A stretch of 35,267 nt of DNA from Sva-07 sp041685755 (GTDB lineage Bacteria; Actinomycetota; Acidimicrobiia; Acidimicrobiales; Ilumatobacteraceae), in contig JAWLFC010000022.1 in the NCBI GenBank assembly GCA_041685755.1, positions 1-35,267 on the forward strand. The letters run 5' to 3'. Shown in pieces: positions 23,904 through 34,334 of the stretch. Each line of letters starts with the position of its first letter. The stretch's first letter is position 1. A program made the translations under genes and the position numbers. Under the pieces are notes generated by a model. That model made no database searches and had not been told where the DNA came from. It saw nothing but the letters and a program-made list of their open reading frames with translations.

Positions 23904-24224
23904 TCAGATGCAGCCCTTGGGCTTGGGGATGCCCGCCACGAGCGCGGCGAGCTTGGCGGGACCCTTCGGGAACAGCACGAAGAGTTCCTTCGTCGTCACG
24001 TCGGAGAGCTTGGAGATCTTGCGCACCGTGGGTCCCGTGCCCTTGTCGAAGTACTCCGAACGCATCAGGTCGATCACCGTCCAGTGGCGGTCGGTCAACG
24101 GTGTCGGCACGCCGACCTCGTCGGCGATCTCCGGCGCCATCTCCTTGGTCCACTGGTTGGCGTCGACGAAGAAGCCCTCGTCGTTCACCTCCACGGCGTT
24201 CCCGGCGAGTGTCTTGGTGGGCAT
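23904..24224 (-). CDS. TusE/DsrC family sulfur-carrier protein
   Basis: A 106-residue protein of the DsrC/TusE family: GFFVDANQWTKEMAPEIADE, LTDRHWTVIDLMR and the C-terminal arm ending PKPKGCI. The penultimate Cys105 is the conserved sulfur-carrying residue. The second arm cysteine of true DsrC (about ten residues earlier) is replaced in KLAALVAGIP, and Cys105 is the only cysteine. This makes it TusE-like rather than a dissimilatory-sulfite-reductase substrate. It lies between an SQR-like gene and a DsrE-like gene with 18-bp gaps, so a sulfur relay is likely. The ribosome site AAAGGA precedes ATG 24224. Confidence 0.88.
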   Translation of the reverse strand: MPTKTLAGNAVEVNDEGFFVDANQWTKEMAPEIADEVGVPTPLTDRHWTVIDLMRSEYFDKGTGPTVRKISKLSDVTTKELFVLFPKGPAKLAALVAGIPKPKGCI

Positions 24225-24242
24225 GTGGGTGGTCCTTTCGTG

Positions 24243-25493
24243 TCAGCCCGAGACGGGCTGCTTCTTGCCGAACGAGGGCATGTCGGGGCCGATGCCGGGG
24301 ATGTCGCGCCCGGGCAGCAGGCCGTGCCAGTAGAAGGACTGGAACATCAACTTGCCGAGATGGTTCGCCCTCGACTCCTTGAGCAGGGGGAGCCCGACCG
24401 GGCCGGGATAGTGGCCACCGACCGGTTCGTTGTCGTAGTTGAAGTCGATCAGCAACGCCTTCGAGAACCCGGTCTCGATGAAGCAGTTGGCATGGCCGTC
24501 GTAGGTGTGCTCGATCGGCGCGCCGTTCAGGAACGCCTCGATGTTCTCCACCAGCACCTCGCCCTCGAAGTGCGTGACCGATCCGGCCTTCGACGTCGGG
24601 ACGTCAGCCGCGTCGCCGATGACGAAGATGTTCGGCTTGATCGTCGACTGCAGTGTGGCGTTGTCGGTCGGGATGAACCCGAGTTCGTCACCGAGGCCGG
24701 GCGAGTCGTCGACGTAGGCCGCACCACCGTGCAAGGGGATCATCACCGCGAGATCGAACTCGACCTCGCGGCCGTCGTAGCCGATCAGCTTGCGGGCCTC
24801 ACCGTCGACCTCACCGGTGTTGAACTCGGCGACGATCTCGATGTGCTTGTCGTCGAACAGTGAACCGAGCGCCGCCGAGGCGGTCGGCTTGGTGAACGCA
24901 CCGTCGAGCGGCGTGACATAGGTGATGGTGACGTCGTCGCGTATGCCTCGCTCGGTGAAGTACCAGTCGGCGAGGAAGGCGAACTCGAGCGGGGCGACCG
25001 GGCACTTGATCGGCATGTCGATGACGTTGATCACGAGGTGACCACTGTCGAAGTCGTCCAGCGCCTCTGCGAGTGCGACCGCGCCCTCCATGTCGTAGAA
25101 GGTGTGAATCGTCTCGCGCCAACCGGTTCCGGTCATTCCCTCGGTCTCGTCGGGGAGCAGGATGGTGCCGGTGGCGACGAGGAGGACGTCGTAGGCCAGG
25201 ACGGTTCCGTCCTCCAACGCCACGCTGTTCGCCTCGATGTCGACCGAGTCGATGGCGCTCTGGTGGTAGTTGATCCCCTTCTTGAGCTGCTTGTCGCGCT
25301 TGCGGACGATCTCGTCGGGTTCGGTCAACCCGAACGGCACGAACAGCAGTCCCGGTTGGTACACGTGCTGGTTGTCCTGGTCGACGACGTCGATGCGGAG
25401 CAGGTCCTGCTTGAACTTCTTGCGCAGGCGGTTGGCCGCCAGCGTGCCTCCGGTTCCGCCGCCGAGGATCACCAGGCGTTGCTGTTCGGTCAC
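24243..25493 (-). CDS. Sulfide:quinone oxidoreductase-like FAD flavoprotein
   Basis: A 416-residue NAD(P)/FAD-dependent oxidoreductase of the SQR/NDH-2 type. The FAD loop GGGTGG is at 11-16, LLVATGT at 104-110 and the second FAD contact IGDAAD at 292-297. Cys164 (IKCPVAPLEF) and Cys337 (HANCFIETG) match the redox cysteine positions of sulfide:quinone reductases. YWHGLLPGR near the C-terminus fits a membrane-facing helix. Probable reaction: oxidise sulfide to a persulfide or polysulfide and pass electrons to quinone. GTG 25493 is chosen because GGAGGAG is 3 nt upstream. First gene of the operon with TusE- and DsrE-like carriers. Confidence 0.85.
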   Translation of the reverse strand: MTEQQRLVILGGGTGGTLAANRLRKKFKQDLLRIDVVDQDNQHVYQPGLLFVPFGLTEPDEIVRKRDKQLKKGINYHQSAIDSVDIEANSVALEDGTVLAYDVLLVATGTILLPDETEGMTGTGWRETIHTFYDMEGAVALAEALDDFDSGHLVINVIDMPIKCPVAPLEFAFLADWYFTERGIRDDVTITYVTPLDGAFTKPTASAALGSLFDDKHIEIVAEFNTGEVDGEARKLIGYDGREVEFDLAVMIPLHGGAAYVDDSPGLGDELGFIPTDNATLQSTIKPNIFVIGDAADVPTSKAGSVTHFEGEVLVENIEAFLNGAPIEHTYDGHANCFIETGFSKALLIDFNYDNEPVGGHYPGPVGLPLLKESRANHLGKLMFQSFYWHGLLPGRDIPGIGPDMPSFGKKQPVSG

Positions 25494-25514
25494 GACTCCT
25501 CCAGATTCTGCGCC

Positions 25515-25529
25515 CCGCAACCGTTGCGG
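25515..25529. promoter_or_regulatory. Perfect palindrome in the leader of the sulfur operon
   Basis: CCGCAAC-C-GTTGCGG is a perfect 7+1+7 palindrome lying between the proposed promoter (25545-25573) and the SQR-like start. It could be an operator just after the transcription start, or an RNA hairpin in the leader. Confidence 0.45.
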
Positions 25530-25544
25530 AGGCCACTGGCATCG

Positions 25545-25573
25545 ACGGTACGCGGCCCCTTGCCGTTCGACCA
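25545..25573 (-). promoter_or_regulatory. Candidate promoter of the sulfur operon
   Basis: On the minus strand TGGTCG (25573-25568) and TACCGT (25550-25545) are 17 bp apart. The -35 is weak (3 of 6 consensus bases). It would give a leader of about 45 nt. Confidence 0.35.
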
Positions 25574-25588
25574 CGGCCTTTCGTCCCA

Positions 25589-25604
25589 ATTCCCCGGGGG
25601 GTAT
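25589..25604. promoter_or_regulatory. CsoR/CstR-like operator upstream of the sulfur operon
   Basis: ATTCCCCGGGGGGTAT is self-complementary at 12 of 16 positions. It has the AT-flanked C-tract/G-tract pattern (TACCCC...GGGGTA) known for operators of the CsoR family, which includes the persulfide sensor CstR. It lies about 95 bp before the SQR-like start and 114 bp before tmk. Control of the sulfur genes by a persulfide- or metal-sensing repressor is an inference; no such repressor gene is in the window. Confidence 0.45.
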
Positions 25605-25607
25605 CAC

Positions 25608-25675
25608 GCGCACCTGCCCGTCCGGACCCGACCCCGACGCGCACCTGCCCGTCCGGACCCGACCCCGACGCGCAC
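25608..25675. repeat. 31-bp tandem repeat upstream of tmk
   Basis: Two identical adjacent 31-bp units (25608-25638 and 25639-25669), starting GCGCACCTGCCCGTCC and ending GACCCCGAC, are followed by six bases of a third unit. Perfect identity suggests recent slippage. There are no spacers, so it is not a CRISPR. It lies between the sulfur-operon and tmk promoters. Confidence 0.85.
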
Positions 25676-25703
25676 GCTTCCGCGTGACGATTTCGGCCGG
25701 GGG

Positions 25704-25709
25704 TACGCT
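25704..25709 (+). promoter_or_regulatory. -10 hexamer for leaderless tmk mRNA
   Basis: TACGCT lies 8 nt before GTG 25718. No ribosome site is visible. The -35 region overlaps the end of the tandem repeat's flank and is not recognisable. Confidence 0.45.
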
Positions 25710-25717
25710 CGGGCGCC

Positions 25718-26338
25718 GTGAACGACCGGCCGGCCTACATCGCGTTCGAGGGCGCCGAGGGCAGCGGCAAGTCCACCCAGGCCACGCGGCTCGCCGCCAC
25801 CATCGGCGCAGTGCTCACCCGCGAGACCGGCGGCACCGCGATCGGCGGGCGAATCCGCGAACTGCTCCACGACACGACCGTGCGCGATCTCGCCGACCGG
25901 GCCGAGGCACTGTTGACCGCGGCCGACCGCGCCCAGCACCTCGCCGAGGTGGTCGTGCCGGCGCTCGACGCCGGGACCCCGGTCGTCAGCGACCGTTCCG
26001 TCTACTCCTCCCTCGCCTATCAGGGCCACGGACGTCAGCTCGACGTCACCGAGCTCCGGCACCTCAACGACTGGGCCATCGGCGGGGTGTGGCCGACGAC
26101 CGTGGTGTTCCTCGACACCCCCGACGACACGATCGCAGAACGGATGAGCCGCCGCGAACTCGACCGGTTCGAGGCCGCCGGCGACGAGTTCCACGCCCGC
26201 GTGCTCGCCGGATTCCGCGAGATGGCGAACGCCGACCCCGACCACTGGATCACGGTGCGAGCCATCGGCAGCGTCGACAGTGTCGCCGAACAGATCCATG
26301 CCGCCCTCGTCGATCACGGCGTCGTGACCGCACCGTGA
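25718..26338 (+). CDS. tmk: Thymidylate kinase (dTMP kinase)
   Basis: A 206-residue kinase that converts dTMP to dTDP. The P-loop FEGAEGSGKST is at 10-20. The nucleotide-binding DR block DRSVYSSLAYQG at 92-103 replaces the usual Tyr/Phe after DR by Ser. The dTMP-contact motif reads TRETGGT instead of the usual TREPGGT. A LID region MSRRELDRFEAAG follows. Both substitutions are mild and the protein looks intact. The start is supported by a -10 8 nt upstream. It is followed after 19 bp by holB, the common tmk-holB pairing. Confidence 0.93.
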   Translation: MNDRPAYIAFEGAEGSGKSTQATRLAATIGAVLTRETGGTAIGGRIRELLHDTTVRDLADRAEALLTAADRAQHLAEVVVPALDAGTPVVSDRSVYSSLAYQGHGRQLDVTELRHLNDWAIGGVWPTTVVFLDTPDDTIAERMSRRELDRFEAAGDEFHARVLAGFREMANADPDHWITVRAIGSVDSVAEQIHAALVDHGVVTAP

Positions 26339-26357
26339 TCGCCGACGAGGATCCGTC

Positions 26358-27467
26358 GTGACGACCACGGGTACTGCACCCGGATCGATCTGGGACGACG
26401 TCGTCGGCCAGCCGGACGCCATCGCCCGCCTGAGGGCAGCCGCCGACGTCGGCCCCGTACACGCCTACCTGTTCGTCGGACCGGCAGGCTCCACCAAACT
26501 GCAGGCCGCACGGGCGTTCGCCGCTCGGTTGATCAGCGGCACCGAGCACGCCGACGCCCGCGACGCCCGCCTGATCCTGCGCGGCGAGCATCCCGACGTG
26601 CGCGAGGTCCGCCGCACCGGGGCGGCGATCTCCAAGGACCAAGCCGACGAGATCGTCCGGGAGTCGTCGCTCACGCCGACCGAGGGCGACGCCAAGGTGA
26701 TGATCCTCGAGGAGTTCCACCTGCTCGCCGCCCCTGGTGCCGCCCGCCTCCTCAAGACCATCGAGGAGCCCCCGGACTCCACCACGTTCCTGATCCTCGC
26801 CGACTTCGTTCCCTCCGATCTCGTCACGATCTCGTCGCGTTGCGCCCGGATCGACTTCCACGCGATCGGCCCCGACGTCGTCGCCGCCCGCCTCGTCGCC
26901 GAGGGCGTGGGACCCGCCGAGGCGATGAGCGCCGCCCGGGCCGCCCACGGCGACCTCGACCGGGCCCGCCTGCTCGCCACCGACCCGGCGCTGTCGGAAC
27001 GGCGCGCCGCCTTCGCGGGCGCGCCCCACCGCCTCGACGGCTCGGGTGCGGTCGCGATGCGCGTCGCCGCCGAACTGCTCGCGTCGATCGACGCCGCCGC
27101 CGAACCGCTCACCGCTCGCCAGGCCGTCGAGATCGCCGAACTCGACGAGCGGATCGCGGCCCACGGCGAACGCGGCAGCGGCAAGAAGCAGCTCGACGAG
27201 CGTCACCGGCGTGAGCTCCGCCGGCACCGCACCGACGAACTGCGCAGCGGGCTGGCGGCGATGGCGGCCACCTACCGCGACACCGCGACCAACGGCGGGA
27301 CCACCGATGTCGACTCCTGCACCGACGCCGTGCACCGCATCCACCGGGCGATCGAGACGCTCGACCGCAACCCCAACGAGCGACTCCTGCTCGAGTCGCT
27401 GCTCTGGTCGCTCCCCGATGCCCAGGGCGTCGGCACCGCCGACCGGTCGGTGCCGGGCACCGCGTAA
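26358..27467 (+). CDS. holB: DNA polymerase III subunit delta' (clamp loader)
   Basis: A 369-residue clamp-loader AAA+ protein. IWDDVVGQPDAIARLRAAAD and VHAYLFVGPAGSTKL are the N-terminal region. HPDVREV, AKVMILEEFHLLAAPGAARL, LLKTIEEPP and SSRCARIDF follow in family order. The Walker A position reads GPAGSTKL, departing from GxxGxGK[ST], consistent with delta' subunits that do not hydrolyse ATP. No zinc-binding cysteine quartet is seen. GTG 26358 has GAGGA about 10 nt upstream and follows tmk closely. The C-terminal helical domain ends in a short disordered tail. Confidence 0.9.
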   Translation: MTTTGTAPGSIWDDVVGQPDAIARLRAAADVGPVHAYLFVGPAGSTKLQAARAFAARLISGTEHADARDARLILRGEHPDVREVRRTGAAISKDQADEIVRESSLTPTEGDAKVMILEEFHLLAAPGAARLLKTIEEPPDSTTFLILADFVPSDLVTISSRCARIDFHAIGPDVVAARLVAEGVGPAEAMSAARAAHGDLDRARLLATDPALSERRAAFAGAPHRLDGSGAVAMRVAAELLASIDAAAEPLTARQAVEIAELDERIAAHGERGSGKKQLDERHRRELRRHRTDELRSGLAAMAATYRDTATNGGTTDVDSCTDAVHRIHRAIETLDRNPNERLLLESLLWSLPDAQGVGTADRSVPGTA

Positions 27468-27490
27468 CTGCACCGTCGGGATATTCCCCT

Positions 27491-27518
27491 GGGCCGTGAT
27501 CTTTTTGTCACGCGGCCC
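27491..27518. other. Bulged hairpin with T-rich loop after holB
   Basis: GGGCCGTGA (27491-27499) pairs with TCAC plus GGCCC (27508-27518), leaving a GC bulge and the loop TCTTTTTG. The T-run is in the loop, not after the stem, so a standard terminator is not supported. It could be a regulatory or processing hairpin ahead of clpC. Confidence 0.3.
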
Positions 27519-27588
27519 CGGCCCGGCGTCGTCCACAGGTGCCGGTAGGGTTGTCCCACGGAATCCCACTTCGTGGAAAGGGCACTCC

Positions 27589-30198
<2,610 letters not shown>

Positions 30199-30233
30199 AC
30201 ACGAGCTGGCCCACGTCGAGCGGGGTCGCCCGT

Positions 30234-30239
30234 CATAAT
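30234..30239 (+). promoter_or_regulatory. -10 hexamer for leaderless lipoprotein mRNA
   Basis: CATAAT, differing from TATAAT by one base, lies 6 nt before GTG 30246. There is no ribosome site. Confidence 0.5.
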
Positions 30240-30245
30240 GGCCCG

Positions 30246-31037
30246 GTGATTCGACAGGTCCTGGCAGTCTGCGCGTGCGTTCTCGTGCTCGCCGGATGCC
30301 GGCTCGACATCGGCGTCGACATGGTCGTCGAACCCGACGGCACCGGAACCGTGTCGGTCCTCCTGAGTGCCGATCCCGAACTGGTCGCGGCGGTGCCGAC
30401 GATCGCCGACGAACTCGCGACCGACGACATCATCGCCGCAGGATGGGTCATCGACGGGCCGGCGCCGACCGCGGAGGGCGGCCTCAGCGTCACCTTGTCG
30501 CACGGGTTCTTCTCGGCCGAGGAGGCCACCAACCTCCTCCAGAGCCTCGGCCCGCCGTTCAACCAGATGTCGATGACCCGCAACGCCAGTGGCGAGGACA
30601 CCACGACCCGGCTGAGCGGTCTGTTGGGGTTGCCGGACGGGTTCGAGTCGTTCGCCGACGACGATCTGATCGCGGCGGTCGGGACCGTCCCGTTCGCGGA
30701 GGAGATCGCCGCCGCCGATGCCACGCCCGCCTCCGCGCTCGGGGCGACGATCCGGGTGGCGCTGCCCGGCGAGCTCGACGAGTCGCAGTCGAACGGCACC
30801 CAGCTCGACGACGGCCGCCTGGAATGGGTCGTGCCGTTCGACGGCACCGTGCTCGACTGGCGCGCCGTCGCCGTGCAGTCGCCGGGCGACGACCGGTGGT
30901 GGGCCCGGCCGCTCTCGGTGGTGGCGCTGGTGGCGCTGGTGGCCTGGGTGGCGTTCATGACGCTGTTCATCGGCTACGTCGCCTGGGCGCGCTGGCAGCG
31001 CGCCCGCCGGCGCCCCCCGCCACGCCCCGTGCGCTGA
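30246..31037 (+). CDS. Membrane-anchored lipoprotein, LppM-like
   Basis: A 263-residue lipoprotein. It has a signal peptide with lipobox LAGC at 15-18, followed by RLDIGVDMVVEPDGTGTVSV, the start typical of the mycobacterial LppM domain. A beta-rich extracytoplasmic domain runs to about 215, then one membrane helix (ALVALVAWVAFMTLFIGYVA, about 227-248) and a basic Pro/Arg-rich cytoplasmic tail. It is therefore held by both a lipid and a helix. LppM is known as a surface protein of mycobacteria, but its biochemical role is unclear. GTG start is supported by CATAAT 6 nt upstream. Confidence 0.78.
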   Translation: MIRQVLAVCACVLVLAGCRLDIGVDMVVEPDGTGTVSVLLSADPELVAAVPTIADELATDDIIAAGWVIDGPAPTAEGGLSVTLSHGFFSAEEATNLLQSLGPPFNQMSMTRNASGEDTTTRLSGLLGLPDGFESFADDDLIAAVGTVPFAEEIAAADATPASALGATIRVALPGELDESQSNGTQLDDGRLEWVVPFDGTVLDWRAVAVQSPGDDRWWARPLSVVALVALVAWVAFMTLFIGYVAWARWQRARRRPPPRPVR

Positions 31038-31061
31038 ACCACCGGTGTGGCATCGTGGGGC

Positions 31062-31775
31062 ATGGATGTGCCGACACCGACCCGTGTCGAGTTCCACTTC
31101 GACGTGATGTGCCCGTTCGCGTACCAGACGTCGAAGTGGATCCGCGAGGTCCGCTCCCTGACCGGCCTGCGGATCGACTGGCGGTTCTTCAGCCTGGAGG
31201 AGATCAACCGGGCCGAGGGCAAGAAGCACCCGTGGGAGCGGGAGTGGTCGTACGGCTGGTCGATGATGCGCATCGGCGCCGTGCTGCGACGCACGAGCAT
31301 GGACGATCTCGACCGCTGGTACGAACGCGCCGGCCGGGCCCTGCACGACGAGGGCCACCGTCCCCACGACCCGGCGGTGGCACGCCACCTGCTCGAGGAG
31401 CTCGGACTCGACCCGGCGGTCGTCGACGAGGCGATCGCCGATCCCACCACCCACGACGACGTTCGACGCGAACACGATCGTGTGGTCGCCGCGGGCGGCT
31501 ACGGCGTGCCGACGCTGTTCTTCCCCGAGTTCATCAACGACCTCGGTGAGCCCGAATGCATCTTCGGACCCGTCGTGCTCGACCCACCGGCCGGTCCGGC
31601 GGCGCTGCGGTTGTGGGAGGCGACCACCGCGTGGCTGGAGTTCCCGTACCTGTTCGAACTGCAACGCCCGAAGAACCGGGCCCACGGCGAGGTGATCACG
31701 AACCGCCTGCGCCCCTACCTCGACGCCCGCGACTGGGTCAGCATCGACCGGGGCAAGGTCATCTCCTTCGACTGA
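31062..31775 (+). CDS. DsbA-family thioredoxin-fold protein (FrnE/HCCA isomerase-like)
   Basis: A 237-residue cytoplasmic protein. FHFDVMCPFAYQTSKWIREV carries a CPFA motif with a single cysteine (Cys17), as in 2-hydroxychromene-2-carboxylate isomerase and some FrnE-like proteins, not the CxxC of oxidases. A helical insert follows, then the cis-proline loop GYGVPTLFFPEF. No signal peptide. A glutathione-, mycothiol- or isomerase-type reaction is possible; substrate unknown. ATG 31062 was chosen by domain start. Its TGA stop forms the beginning of repeat copy C. Confidence 0.78.
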   Translation: MDVPTPTRVEFHFDVMCPFAYQTSKWIREVRSLTGLRIDWRFFSLEEINRAEGKKHPWEREWSYGWSMMRIGAVLRRTSMDDLDRWYERAGRALHDEGHRPHDPAVARHLLEELGLDPAVVDEAIADPTTHDDVRREHDRVVAAGGYGVPTLFFPEFINDLGEPECIFGPVVLDPPAGPAALRLWEATTAWLEFPYLFELQRPKNRAHGEVITNRLRPYLDARDWVSIDRGKVISFD

Positions 31776-31804
31776 TTGCAGCAGGGGTCCGACCCCTGCT
31801 GCAA
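31774..31804. repeat. 33-bp palindromic repeat family, copy C, on a stop codon
   Basis: GATTGCAGCAGGGGTCC continues as GACCCCTGCTGCAA; the last two family bases have diverged. As in copy B, its first two bases are the end of the upstream gene's TGA stop codon. Arms TTGCAGCAGGGGTC/GACCCCTGCTGCAA are fully complementary, giving a 14-bp stem with a 1-nt centre at DNA level. Confidence 0.88.
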
Positions 31805-31823
31805 CGGTGTCACACCGTGTCGT

Positions 31824-31829
31824 CATGAT
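31824..31829 (+). promoter_or_regulatory. Candidate -10 for leaderless radA mRNA
   Basis: CATGAT lies 7 nt before ATG 31837, the start where the RadA zinc-finger domain begins. It supports that start over ATG 31825 or 31828. Confidence 0.35.
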
Positions 31830-31836
31830 GCGGGCC

Positions 31837-33207
<1,371 letters not shown>

Positions 33208-33239
33208 ATGTCGCCGCAATCGCTCGACGCATCGTCATC

Positions 33240-33245
33240 TAGGAT
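33240..33245 (+). promoter_or_regulatory. -10 hexamer for leaderless disA mRNA
   Basis: TAGGAT lies 6 nt before ATG 33252, without a ribosome site. disA would therefore have its own promoter besides any read-through from radA. Confidence 0.5.
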
Positions 33246-33251
33246 CGGCCC

Positions 33252-34328
33252 ATGACCTCCCGGTACGGCGGCGTCAACAACGCGATGCGCGACGCGCTCG
33301 CGCGTGTCGCCCCCGGCACACCGTTGCGTGACGGCATCGACCGGGTCGTGCGCTCGAAGGCCGGAGCGCTGCTCGTGTTGAGCGACGACGCCGACGTGCT
33401 CTCGATCTGTTCGGGCGGGTTCCTCGTCGACGCGCCGTACAGCCCCCAGCGCCTCTCCGAGCTCGCCAAGATGGACGGAGCGATCATCATCTCGACCGAC
33501 GGCGGCCGCATCGCCCGCGCCAACGTCCACCTCGTCCCCGACCCCAGCGTGCCGACGAGCGAGACGGGCACCCGCCACCGCACCGCCGAGCGAGTCGCCC
33601 GGTCACTCGACGTACCGGTCGTGTCGGCCAGCGAGGAGATGGGCGTCATCAACGTGTACGCCGGCGGTGGCAAACGCCAGCTCCAGGAGGTCGGCCACCT
33701 CCTCGATCGCGCCAACCAGGCACTGCAGACCCTCGAGCGCTACAAGGTCCGCCTCGACGACGCCATCACGAACCTGACCGCCGTCGAGATCGAGGACGTG
33801 GTGAGTCTGCGCGACGTGGTCGCCGTCGTCCAGCGCGGCGAGATGGTGCATCGGATCGCCGAGGAGATCGAGACGATGATCATCGAGCTCGGCATCGACG
33901 CCCGCCTGCTGCGACTGCAGCTCGACGAGCTGTACGGCGAGATCGACGACGAACTCGACCTGGTCGTCGCCGACTACCTTCCACCGGGCCGGTCGGTCGC
34001 CGAGGCGCTCGCCGGGATGGCGCAACTGTCCGACGACGACGTGTTGAACCTGCGTCTCGCCGCCGACGCGTTGGCGCCCGGCTCCGACTCGACCGACCTC
34101 GGCCAGGAAGCGGCGCCGAAGGGACTGCGTCTGCTGCACCGCGTCAGCCGGCTGCCGGCCGAGACCGCGATCGCGATCGCCGACCACTTCGGCGGGCTCG
34201 CCAAGCTGCAGCGAGCAACGGTCGACGACCTCATGTCGGTCGATGGCGTCGACGAGGCCACCGCCCGGGCGATCCGTGACACGCTCAGTCGCGTGACCGA
34301 GACGACGATCCTCGACCAGTACAGCTGA
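33252..34328 (+). CDS. disA: DNA integrity scanning diadenylate cyclase DisA
   Basis: A 358-residue protein that makes the second messenger c-di-AMP from two ATP and senses branched DNA. The DAC domain carries KMDGAII (DGA at 75-77) and GTRHRTAER (106-114), both catalytic. A helical linker (about 140-290) leads to a C-terminal helix-hairpin-helix DNA-binding domain (about 290-350, HFGGLAKLQRATVDDLMSVD, VDEATARAIRD). All family blocks are intact. It stops 6 bp from the converging glycoside hydrolase gene. Confidence 0.97.
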   Translation: MTSRYGGVNNAMRDALARVAPGTPLRDGIDRVVRSKAGALLVLSDDADVLSICSGGFLVDAPYSPQRLSELAKMDGAIIISTDGGRIARANVHLVPDPSVPTSETGTRHRTAERVARSLDVPVVSASEEMGVINVYAGGGKRQLQEVGHLLDRANQALQTLERYKVRLDDAITNLTAVEIEDVVSLRDVVAVVQRGEMVHRIAEEIETMIIELGIDARLLRLQLDELYGEIDDELDLVVADYLPPGRSVAEALAGMAQLSDDDVLNLRLAADALAPGSDSTDLGQEAAPKGLRLLHRVSRLPAETAIAIADHFGGLAKLQRATVDDLMSVDGVDEATARAIRDTLSRVTETTILDQYS

Positions 34329-34334
34329 CGGCGT

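Noticed and set aside
23880..23906. UGA at the end of the TusE/DsrC-like gene as a selenocysteine codon, given the nearby tRNA-Sec
   Set aside because: The frame after UGA encodes only a few unrelated residues and runs into the next start; the conserved family ending is complete before it.
25608..25675. CRISPR-like direct repeats
   Set aside because: Two adjacent identical units with no spacers and no cas genes; a simple tandem duplication.
27491..27518. Rho-independent terminator after holB
   Set aside because: The T-run is in the loop, not after the stem, and the stem has a 2-base bulge. Reported only as a hairpin.
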